9,773 nucleotides of DNA from Thermoplasmata archaeon (GTDB taxonomy: Archaea > Thermoplasmatota > E2 > UBA202 > JdFR-43), in NCBI GenBank assembly GCA_021162305.1, contig JAGGYX010000017.1, forward strand, positions 1 through 9,773, written 5' to 3'. The position numbers and the translations under genes are program-made. Position 1 is the stretch's first letter. Every line of letters begins with the position of its first letter. This document shows positions 1 to 6,760 of the stretch, one piece after another. Under the pieces are notes generated by a model, which had not been told where the DNA came from, made no database searches, and was given only the letters and a program-made list of their open reading frames with translations.

Positions 1-1293
1 TGTTTTTTCAAAAACTTCACCAATTTTTGAACCTTGGAGAGCATGAGATGCATAAATGAATGCTTCTTCAGCTGGCTTCCCTTCCATTATTCTTTTTCCA
101 AGAACATACAGGGCATCGCCAAACTCATTCTCCATTTTTTTGATATCATCTCTTATTTTTTTATAGGGTGTGTAGGTGGATATTGAATATGTTGCAACCA
201 ATGCTGAAAAACCCCATAATGCTATCAAACTTGATGGGAAAAAAGGTGAGGAAAAGAATTTTGAAAAAATCAGTCCTGCTATGACAACAATAAAAGCTGT
301 CAGCAACGCTACAACTACATTTCTCTTTTTGCTCACTCCCCGCAACTTTGGATGGTCGCTCGGTATTGGTGTCATGGAAAAGGTGGCGGGGCGCGCCATC
401 AAAATTTTTCGGATATAAATAAAAAGGAGTATTGGAAGCAGGATGTCATAAAATATAAATACTTCTATTATTCCTATTCGAAATTTCATTTTTATAAGAG
501 AAAGAGCAGGAAACATTGCAACCAAAGCAAGAGGAATCATAACTCCTATGGAATATATGACGAGTGTTGGTTGATGTAATTTATTTGAAAAATCAATCAT
601 CATTGATTTTGTGCCTTCTAAAACAACATCTATACTTCTATCGAGTGTTGCATTTCTCTCTCCACTTTTTTCATGGATGGAACTTCTTATTAAATGTAAA
701 GCTCTCTTTAGATAATCACTCCATTTCCCCCATAGATTGGCAAAATATGTTATGGCGTCATCAATACTTTTATGAATTCTTATTTCCAAATCCCATAAAA
801 GTTTTCTCAAATCTTTTCCCAAGGATGTCTCCGATTCTTTTGCTGCAAATCTAAACGCATTTTCAAGGTTTGGATTTAACTTTAAATACATGACAATATA
901 ACTCAAAACTTCAGGAATATCTCCAAGAGAATGTATTTTCATCTGTTTTGCTTTATATTTAGGATACTCGCTAATGAATTGTAATGTCATCAATGGAAAG
1001 ATGATGGGTATTAAAATTATTAAAACAATGGCAAAATAGCTTTGAGATATGGAAAAATGGTAGAAAAAGAGGATAATAAAGTCAATTATGAGTGCGAATA
1101 TAAAAGCAATGGCGGCGGAGCCATATGAAAAAAGAAGAATTTCATATGGCTCAAGATTCATGCCTGTGAATGTCAATGAATCAATGAATTCCTGAGATAC
1201 AGATCTGTTTGCTTTTTCTCTAAATTTTTTAATATCTCCAACCATCCATGTGAATCTGGATGCCATTCTCTTGCATATCGTTTCGAATCTCAT
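1..1293 (-). CDS. FlaJ/TadC-like membrane platform protein of an archaeal type IV pilus/type II secretion system (partial, C-terminus cut off by window edge)
   Basis: The minus-strand frame is open for all 431 codons from the ATG at 1293-1291 to base 1, so the gene is intact as far as seen but lacks its C-terminus. Hydrophobic segments lie near residues 52-78, 84-105, 243-268, 272-293, 326-345 and 352-372. Two cytoplasmic T2SF-type modules can be recognised. The first starts at GDIPEVLSYIVMYLKL (about 124-139) and continues into a FAAKE helix. The second starts at GDALYVLGKRIMEGKPAEEA (392-411). This duplicated layout, with membrane helices between the modules, is typical of the FlaJ/TadC/GspF family, which forms the membrane platform driven by the partner ATPase. 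The start overlaps the ATPase stop (ATGA), which implies translational coupling and a shared transcript. Family assignment is firm; the exact machine (pilus, adhesin or secretion) cannot be told. Confidence 0.88.
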   Translation of the reverse strand, partial: MRFETICKRMASRFTWMVGDIKKFREKANRSVSQEFIDSLTFTGMNLEPYEILLFSYGSAAIAFIFALIIDFIILFFYHFSISQSYFAIVLIILIPIIFPLMTLQFISEYPKYKAKQMKIHSLGDIPEVLSYIVMYLKLNPNLENAFRFAAKESETSLGKDLRKLLWDLEIRIHKSIDDAITYFANLWGKWSDYLKRALHLIRSSIHEKSGERNATLDRSIDVVLEGTKSMMIDFSNKLHQPTLVIYSIGVMIPLALVAMFPALSLIKMKFRIGIIEVFIFYDILLPILLFIYIRKILMARPATFSMTPIPSDHPKLRGVSKKRNVVVALLTAFIVVIAGLIFSKFFSSPFFPSSLIALWGFSALVATYSISTYTPYKKIRDDIKKMENEFGDALYVLGKRIMEGKPAEEAFIYASHALQGSKIGEVFEKT

Positions 1294-3434
1294 TTTATAT
1301 ACCCACTATACCATTTCTTCCATTTTTTCTCTATCTCTCCGTAATCTATTTTCGTCTTATCCTTGCTTTCTTCTATAAGCATCCAGAATGCATTGTTTGC
1401 ATCTCTCACAGCTTTTGCTTCTAAAAGTTCTGGATTTTTCTTTCCCTCCTTTACAATCCTTTCCTTAATTTTTGCTCTCAGTTTTATATTGGCAATGGCA
1501 TCTTCAATGCTTATCCCCCATTCTCTTGCAATTCTCCCTATTACCTGGGAACGACCCATGTCAAGCAATTCCGTTGGCTCAAGTGTATCTCTCGATGCAT
1601 CATAAACCATCATATCCTGAAATATTTTATCAGCTTCAATATCAGCAATGTTTTTTACAACCTCAGATATCTGAATGACTCTCCTTTTCTTTTCCATTCC
1701 TCCACCAATTCGCATGGGAGCAGCTATGATAACAGCATCTGTTGCCTTAAAAGAAGTTGGAGTTACGCCAATATCATAAACAATTCTTTCAAAAACATCT
1801 CTTGTGGTGGCGCCGTGTATTGTGCCAAGGACAACATTGCCCGCCGCCCCAATGCGCATTGCTTCAAATAAAACCTTTGTTTCCTCGCCCCTCACTTCTC
1901 CAAGTATTAGCACCGATTCTCCAAGACGGAGGGCTGTTCTTAAAGCAGTTTTTGGGTCAACGCCTCCCTCGCCTGTTATTGATTGAGTTATTAAAGACTG
2001 TATTTTATATCCCAGGCTCTGGAGTTCATCAATGGGCAGTTCTGGAGTGTCTTCAATGGTTAATATCCTAAATCGCTGTGGTATCTCAAGTATCAAGGAG
2101 GATAGCAAGGAAGTTTTTCCTGCTCCCCTGCTTCCACCAATTAGAATTGTAGCCTGTCCATCTACCAGAAAGCTTAACAAGCCGGCTGCCAGCGGAGTGA
2201 GCATATTGAATGAAATCAGTTTTGGGAGAGTCCATGGAGTCATGCTATGTCTTCTTATAGCAAATGCAATCCCTTTGGGTGTTAAAGGTGAAGATATTGC
2301 AGCAATTCTTGCTTTGTATTTTTCAAGACCCATATCCAAAATTGGTGATGCTTCAGAAAATGGTCTTCCACTTAAGCTACGGAAACGGGATGATAACGCT
2401 TCTACATCATTTTCAGAGAAATATATATTGCTTGTATATTCTTCTCCGTTCCAGACAATATGCAATGGATTGTTTGTTACAGGAGCATTTATGTAAACAT
2501 CCTGCACATTTTTATCATATAATAAATCTTCAAGCAAACCAAAACCGGCTGTGTATTTGGCAAATATATCAGAAAGCATTTCTATTCTTTCCATTCCGAG
2601 TTCCATTTTTTCTTCATCAGCTATTCTTTTTATTTCATTTTTTGCAAATCTCTTGAAGTAATCTCTTGAAGCTTCAGGATCCATAAAAGATGTGTCCTGA
2701 GGACGATGCTTTGCTAACTTTTCCTTAACTTTCTGGAGTAATTTTATTTCTTCAGCTGGAAGATTGTATTCAGGAGGAATAACAAAATACATTTTCTCGG
2801 GCTTTGTCGAAAGTGAGTATAAAGAAACCTGCATTTTTCTTCCCTTTCCCACTTCATATTTTTTAATAAATACCGCATCTCCTGGAGGAGAAAATTGAAT
2901 ATATGTATCAAAAAACATTGGACGGATGTATGGTTGCATCTCATGCATGTAATAAAAACTGCTTTCTTTTTCAACATTCAATCCAATTCTGTATATTTTA
3001 TCTCTCAATTTGATGCACTCGTCGTCGAGAATAACTGGTTTTTTCTTTCTTCCTTTCCCCATAAAAGCCTTGTATGCTTCTATTGGGTCATATTTAGCCA
3101 GTTCCATGATTTTCTCATCAATTGAACATTTTTTTGACGTTGAGGAATCAATAGAAGAAATTATATCAATAAAAGATGCAAGTTTTTTCATGAATTGCAT
3201 TGAATGCCCATCGAATACCTTTACGAAAATATGATTCAGAACAATTCTGTCAGCATTTTCTTTTATCAAAATTTCAAAAATATTTTTTCTGCAATTTTCA
3301 TCCAATAATGAAGATGAATGGTTACAATTCATACAATCTATGACAATATTTTTCCTGCCTCCCTCGTTATCAGATGTATATTTGCAGTTCAATAAAGTTA
3401 AATAAATATTCAAGTATATATTTTTCGATTGCAT
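1290..3434 (-). CDS. TadA/GspE-family secretion or pilus assembly ATPase
   Basis: This is a 714-residue archaeal type II/IV secretion ATPase, the hexameric cytoplasmic motor for pilin assembly or secretion. The Walker A is GGSRGAGKTS (433-442). An Asp box, RILTIEDTPE, begins at 456. The Walker B-like SVLILGEVRGEE spans about 507-518, and the His box GTIHGATTRD starts at 537. The N-terminal 300 residues are the longer, less conserved archaeal portion. They begin with cysteines at 17, 34, 37 and 48 (C-x16-C-x2-C-x10-C), which look like a small zinc-binding module. The C-terminal 100 residues are a charged helical tail. ATG at 3434 was chosen because it keeps Cys17; the next Met (residue 35) would lose Cys17 and Cys34. 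No clear ribosome binding site or strong TATA box precedes it. The downstream gene overlaps its stop. The family is certain, the substrate unknown. Confidence 0.94.
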   Translation of the reverse strand: MQSKNIYLNIYLTLLNCKYTSDNEGGRKNIVIDCMNCNHSSSLLDENCRKNIFEILIKENADRIVLNHIFVKVFDGHSMQFMKKLASFIDIISSIDSSTSKKCSIDEKIMELAKYDPIEAYKAFMGKGRKKKPVILDDECIKLRDKIYRIGLNVEKESSFYYMHEMQPYIRPMFFDTYIQFSPPGDAVFIKKYEVGKGRKMQVSLYSLSTKPEKMYFVIPPEYNLPAEEIKLLQKVKEKLAKHRPQDTSFMDPEASRDYFKRFAKNEIKRIADEEKMELGMERIEMLSDIFAKYTAGFGLLEDLLYDKNVQDVYINAPVTNNPLHIVWNGEEYTSNIYFSENDVEALSSRFRSLSGRPFSEASPILDMGLEKYKARIAAISSPLTPKGIAFAIRRHSMTPWTLPKLISFNMLTPLAAGLLSFLVDGQATILIGGSRGAGKTSLLSSLILEIPQRFRILTIEDTPELPIDELQSLGYKIQSLITQSITGEGGVDPKTALRTALRLGESVLILGEVRGEETKVLFEAMRIGAAGNVVLGTIHGATTRDVFERIVYDIGVTPTSFKATDAVIIAAPMRIGGGMEKKRRVIQISEVVKNIADIEADKIFQDMMVYDASRDTLEPTELLDMGRSQVIGRIAREWGISIEDAIANIKLRAKIKERIVKEGKKNPELLEAKAVRDANNAFWMLIEESKDKTKIDYGEIEKKWKKWYSGYIK
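3398..3407 (+). promoter_or_regulatory. Putative TATA box for the HerA-like ATPase gene
   Basis: TTAAATAAAT lies 26-35 bases upstream of the ATG at 3433. There is no purine-rich ribosome binding site between them (the spacer is pyrimidine- and AT-rich). That geometry fits an archaeal leaderless promoter. It lies inside the 5' coding part of the divergent secretion ATPase. A second AT-rich stretch at 3414-3425 is too close to the ATG to be a TATA box for this start. Inferred from sequence pattern only. Confidence 0.4.
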
Positions 3435-4656
3435 GGAGAAAGTTTACATTTTGGGGAGGAGAAATGGTATTAAGGAGGGAGTGCTTAGAATAGGAAGATA
3501 TTATGCCATAGACGGTTCTCTTGGTTCAGACGTATATTTAGATGGCTTGAAACCCCATGTAATTTTAATTTGTGGAAAGAGAGGATATGGAAAATCATAC
3601 ACGATGGCTACAATAATTGAAGAAATGGCTATGATGGAAGAAAATTTGAAGAAAAATATTGGCATTATTATAATCGATACTCTTGGCATATTCTGGACAA
3701 TGGCTTTTCCAAATAAAAAGCAGGAGGAAGAATTGAAAAAATGGAAAATGGATGCAAAAGGAATTGATATAAAAATATTTTCTTCTCCTGAAAATGTTGA
3801 GGAATATAAAAAGAAGGGCATTCCAGCAAGAGAGCTTGTGATGAAAACATCCGAGCTTGCTCCTTATCACTGGGCTCAGTTGTTTGGTCTATCATTGAAA
3901 GATTATGTTATGGCTGTTATTGCAAGAGCAATAGATAGAATGAAGGGCGATTATTCTTTAAATGATCTGATTAATGAAATTTCGAAGGATGAGAAAGTTG
4001 ATGAAAGAACGAAAGCCATTGCAGAGAATTTTTTGAATATGGCAAAATCATGGAATCTTTTTGGAAAAGATGGCATAGAAATAAAGGATATTGTAAAAGG
4101 AGGAAAAATAAGTATAATTGATTTAAGTCCTTATGGAGAAGAAATAAAAGTTGTGATTACAGCAATAATTGCAAGAAAAATTTTTGAAGCAAGAGTCAAA
4201 GAAAGAAAAAAATATGAAGAAGCATTGTTGAAGGGAGGAAAAATAAAAGAAGAAGTGCCAATTACATGGCTCGCAATAGATGAAGCTCACGTGTTTTTAC
4301 CCAATGAAAAAAGCATTTCAAAAGATGTTCTGATTAAACAGTGGATGCGGCAGGGGCGCCAGCCGGGCGTGGCTTTGCTGCTTGCCACCCAGCGGGTTGC
4401 TTCCATGGATGAGGAAGTTCTTTCTCACGCAGATATCATAATTTCTCATCGCCTTACTGCTCAGGATGATATAGATGCATTGAATAAAGTCAGGCCTACA
4501 TATATGCATGAAAGCATAGGAGAAGCTGTAAGGAGAATTGGAGAGGAGCGTGGTGTGGCTGTTATAATAGATGATGTTTCAGAAAGCATGCATGTAATAA
4601 AAGTGCGTCCTCGCATGAGCTGGCACGGCGGAGAGGAGCCGAGTGCAAAACATTAA
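3433..4656 (+). CDS. HerA-like DUF87 P-loop ATPase
   Basis: This 407-residue protein belongs to the HerA/FtsK-like ATPase superfamily, ring-forming motors that act on DNA or sometimes other polymers. The Walker A is GKRGYGKS (48-55). Walker B with its catalytic acidic pair is WLAIDEAH (279-286). A glutamine/arginine sensor region reads RQGRQPGVALLLATQR (306-321), and the tail VRPRMSWHGGEE (391-402) is a pattern I associate with archaeal HerA-like proteins. The segment before Walker A is only about 47 residues, shorter than the HAS-barrel of canonical HerA, and no nurA gene adjoins it. It may therefore be a HerA-like relative rather than the end-resection HerA. The ATG shares two bases with the ATG of the divergent secretion ATPase. 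A GTG at 3481 has a purine-rich stretch almost touching it, which is too close to favour. The next gene begins 24 bases downstream on the same strand. Confidence 0.85.
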   Translation: MEKVYILGRRNGIKEGVLRIGRYYAIDGSLGSDVYLDGLKPHVILICGKRGYGKSYTMATIIEEMAMMEENLKKNIGIIIIDTLGIFWTMAFPNKKQEEELKKWKMDAKGIDIKIFSSPENVEEYKKKGIPARELVMKTSELAPYHWAQLFGLSLKDYVMAVIARAIDRMKGDYSLNDLINEISKDEKVDERTKAIAENFLNMAKSWNLFGKDGIEIKDIVKGGKISIIDLSPYGEEIKVVITAIIARKIFEARVKERKKYEEALLKGGKIKEEVPITWLAIDEAHVFLPNEKSISKDVLIKQWMRQGRQPGVALLLATQRVASMDEEVLSHADIIISHRLTAQDDIDALNKVRPTYMHESIGEAVRRIGEERGVAVIIDDVSESMHVIKVRPRMSWHGGEEPSAKH

Positions 4657-4667
4657 TATATTATAAG
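4653..4667 (+). promoter_or_regulatory. Putative TATA box for the 479-residue secreted protein gene
   Basis: An AT-only stretch (TTAATATATTATAAG) spans 14-28 bases upstream of the ATG at 4681 and overlaps the stop codon of the HerA-like gene. No ribosome binding site precedes the ATG, as expected for a leaderless transcript. The gene may thus have its own promoter even though it follows closely on the same strand. The region is so AT-rich that a chance match is possible. Confidence 0.35.
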
Positions 4668-4680
4668 CAAATATTTATAT

Positions 4681-6120
4681 ATGAAAAGAATAATCGCAGC
4701 TTTTTTGGCTGTCGTGCTTCTGTCGCCCATAGCTGCTTATGATAATGAAATTCATGAAAAAATACTCAAAAGCGATAATGAGCATGCAAACATTTCAATA
4801 GAAAATTATGAAAGCTATAATTTCACAATATTGAAGCAACAACTGGGGGCTTTTGTTTATACGAGATGCAATGGAATAGAAAAGAGGACACCAGTTATAC
4901 AAGCATTGCTGAATCCAATAGATGTTGATGACAATCCAGATACTGGAGAAAATGGAGGAGATGTGAGAATAACAGCATATCCATTTCCATATGTGCAACA
5001 GGTGGATGGAGAATGGATTCTCGCCATATCACTTGTTTTCAAAATAATAAGGCTTGGACAGGAAATAAAAGATAGTGATTTTGAAGCTTATGTTCAGATA
5101 GACTTTCAGGGACACACGTTGAGAGCTGGAATTGGTTCTGCATATGGTGAGGAATTGCCAAGAGAGGCAAGACTTGTATTTACAGTTGTTCCATATCTAA
5201 TGTATGATAAAGAACCGGAATACTACATAAATCTTGAGCCTGTTTTTGAGGGAAATAGCAGCAGGGTGTCAATATTTGGAGAATATATTGGCAAAAGCCA
5301 TCAATATATGCAAATTGATTTCAATCCAGCCATAACAACCATGATTAAGTTTGTTCCAAGTGCAAAGATAGGGCATGCTGGAATTACAATACAGAGATTT
5401 GCATCACAAGAAACAACACTTAAAATGATTTACAGAGGAAAATTCAATGCAAATTTAACAATAGAGGATATACCCATAACAATGTCTTTTGATTTAGCAA
5501 TTTCAGAAAGACATTTTGAATATAAATCGAGTGATGAATTTAACGTAAGCATGATTATTGAAGGAAATCATCAGGCATGCGCCAGGATAATATATTTGCC
5601 TCGTCATGTTGTAATAGATGGGGGACTTGATGGATATGTAAATATTTTTACAAATAATAGAAAAACAGAGCTTATACTCGCTGATAAAATTGAAGAGCCA
5701 TCATCATTTATAAGAATATCAAATCTAACAGGAAATATAACATTCAGATGGAAAGTTGGACTGAGTGGATTTCTTGCTGTGGATGGAGGGAAAAATGCTT
5801 TCATTGAGTTAAGTGCTTTAAAGGGAATTTTTGATTTGAAAGCAATAAAGAAAGCAACCAACTTCTCACTTTCATGGAATCTCGCTTTAAATGGTTCTAT
5901 TAGCATCGACACCAACTGGGAGTGGCTGACAGAGTATTCAATTAACTTCACGCTCGAAAACTTTGGAATATATATTAAAGCAAGCTTTTTGAGGGCAGAA
6001 GATTATATGGCGAGATGGAACACATCACCTCCATCTTTCATCACATATGGAAACATGGATTTTATAGGAGACATAGACTTTTCAATAATGATAAATGGCA
6101 TATGGTATCCATTATTCTAA
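4681..6120 (+). CDS. Secreted protein of unknown function with signal peptide
   Basis: I do not recognise a named family. Of 479 residues, the first 19 form a classical signal peptide (MKRIIAAFLAVVLLSPIAA) with likely cleavage after Ala19. There is no second hydrophobic segment, so the mature protein should be released or held on the cell surface by contacts. Residues 81-94 form an acidic loop, DVDDNPDTGENGGD, resembling calcium-binding D-x-D-x-N loops. The rest alternates short hydrophobic and polar stretches, suggesting a beta-rich fold. Several N-glycosylation sequons occur (NIS 37, NFT 47, NSS 192, NLT 258, NVS 288, NIT 352, NFS 394, NFT 422). Only two cysteines are present (63, 300). ATG 4681 was chosen because it starts the signal peptide directly. 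It lies 24 bases after the HerA-like gene and its 3' end overlaps the convergent Tsr3 gene by 9 bases. Confidence 0.8.
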   Translation: MKRIIAAFLAVVLLSPIAAYDNEIHEKILKSDNEHANISIENYESYNFTILKQQLGAFVYTRCNGIEKRTPVIQALLNPIDVDDNPDTGENGGDVRITAYPFPYVQQVDGEWILAISLVFKIIRLGQEIKDSDFEAYVQIDFQGHTLRAGIGSAYGEELPREARLVFTVVPYLMYDKEPEYYINLEPVFEGNSSRVSIFGEYIGKSHQYMQIDFNPAITTMIKFVPSAKIGHAGITIQRFASQETTLKMIYRGKFNANLTIEDIPITMSFDLAISERHFEYKSSDEFNVSMIIEGNHQACARIIYLPRHVVIDGGLDGYVNIFTNNRKTELILADKIEEPSSFIRISNLTGNITFRWKVGLSGFLAVDGGKNAFIELSALKGIFDLKAIKKATNFSLSWNLALNGSISIDTNWEWLTEYSINFTLENFGIYIKASFLRAEDYMARWNTSPPSFITYGNMDFIGDIDFSIMINGIWYPLF

Positions 6121-6609
6121 ATATGCCTTCATTGCCTCTATAACTCCATTGCTATCCTCTGCATTTCTGTAGTCTTCGAGGGGCATTTCATTTAGTTTTA
6201 AAAAGACTTCTCCCCATTTGAATTTGCTCAATAGGAGGCGGGCATGTTCTTCCTCGCCAAGGATATAGAGGGCGGCCGCCATCGCCTCCACCGTGCTGAG
6301 TTTTGCGGGCTTTCCATAATTTGTCGGGTTGGCAGCAAGCAAAAATGGCAATGACCTTGTATTTTTGTTTTTAATCTTGGAAAATAATTTTTCTGCATCT
6401 TTCCATGAGCAATCTATGGCGGCGATGCTCCCAAATTTTTTGTCCTCGGGTGAGAGAGCTTTTTTTGAAAATGGGCTGAGCAATATCGCATTTTTTGGTA
6501 TTTTTCCAAGCCTGTTAACAATCCTAACAAGACCAAATCTTGCAAGTTTTTTTGCTGTGCATTTTTTTGGGTCATCTTGATTTGCGTGATAAACATACAG
6601 TTTTTTCAT
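6112..6609 (-). CDS. tsr3: Tsr3/DUF367 family small-subunit rRNA aminocarboxypropyltransferase
   Basis: At 165 residues this is a short but complete member of the Tsr3 family. In eukaryotes Tsr3 transfers the 3-amino-3-carboxypropyl group of S-adenosylmethionine to a modified small-subunit rRNA base late in ribosome maturation. Archaeal homologs are expected to act on 16S rRNA. Visible marks are the RLI-like N-terminus YHANQDDPKKCTAKKL (6-21), the DCSW motif (66-69), and the SAM-site block LPFLLAANPTNYGKP (87-101) followed by LSTVEAMAAALYI (104-116). The C-terminal FKWGEVFLKLN (130-140) with a following LEDY also fits. The ATG at 6609 is preceded by a TATA-like box in leaderless geometry. The gene is convergent with the secreted protein gene, overlapping it by 9 bases, and divergent from the beta-helix gene. 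It appears to be an ordinary housekeeping gene unrelated to the surface genes beside it. Confidence 0.92.
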   Translation of the reverse strand: MKKLYVYHANQDDPKKCTAKKLARFGLVRIVNRLGKIPKNAILLSPFSKKALSPEDKKFGSIAAIDCSWKDAEKLFSKIKNKNTRSLPFLLAANPTNYGKPAKLSTVEAMAAALYILGEEEHARLLLSKFKWGEVFLKLNEMPLEDYRNAEDSNGVIEAMKAYLE

Positions 6610-6630
6610 TTTCGTTTTTAATCTTGCAAC

Positions 6631-6640
6631 ATATTTAAAA
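6631..6640 (-). promoter_or_regulatory. Putative TATA box for the Tsr3 gene
   Basis: On the minus strand this reads TTTTAAATAT, close to the archaeal TATA consensus, and its centre is about 26 bases upstream of the ATG at 6609. No ribosome binding site lies between, so the transcript is probably leaderless. Confidence 0.5.
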
Positions 6641-6720
6641 CTTTCATAACAATTTTCATAATTTTGGAATTTTCACACAAAAAGGTAATGAAGTATATAT
6701 TAAAACATTTTTGTAAAAAA

Positions 6721-6729
6721 TTATATAAA
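6721..6729 (+). promoter_or_regulatory. Putative TATA box for the beta-helix surface protein gene
   Basis: TTATATAAA lies 32-40 bases before the ATG at 6761. Transcription would begin about 25 bases downstream, near 6750, giving a leader of roughly 10 bases. Unlike the other genes here, this one also has a candidate ribosome binding site. Confidence 0.55.
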
Positions 6730-6748
6730 GGATAGTGACTTTATTTTT

Positions 6749-6754
6749 TGAGGA
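6749..6754 (+). promoter_or_regulatory. Ribosome binding site of the beta-helix protein gene
   Basis: TGAGGA contains the Shine-Dalgarno core GAGG with 7 bases before the ATG at 6761. It supports that ATG as the start, which also begins a signal peptide. The other plus-strand genes in the window lack such a site. Confidence 0.55.
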
Positions 6755-6760
6755 AATAAA

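Larger units (their letters stand above)
6610..6760. other. Divergent intergenic promoter region
   Basis: These 151 very AT-rich bases are the only real intergenic space in the window. They hold the TATA-like box of the Tsr3 gene on the minus strand and the TATA box and ribosome binding site of the beta-helix gene on the plus strand. The middle (about 6645-6715) holds A and T runs but no clear inverted or direct repeat that would mark an operator. Confidence 0.6.

Noticed and set aside
176..854. Plus-strand open frames over the left end
   Set aside because: They lie opposite a 431-codon uninterrupted minus-strand frame with clear FlaJ/TadC features and have no recognisable protein character.
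2032..2496. Plus-strand open frame of 154 codons
   Set aside because: Antisense to the conserved ATPase core (Walker A region); its sequence is the shadow of that gene.
3481..3483. GTG as alternative start of the HerA-like gene, preceded by AAGGAGGG
   Set aside because: Only one base separates the purine-rich stretch from the GTG, which is too short for normal initiation; kept as a minor alternative only.
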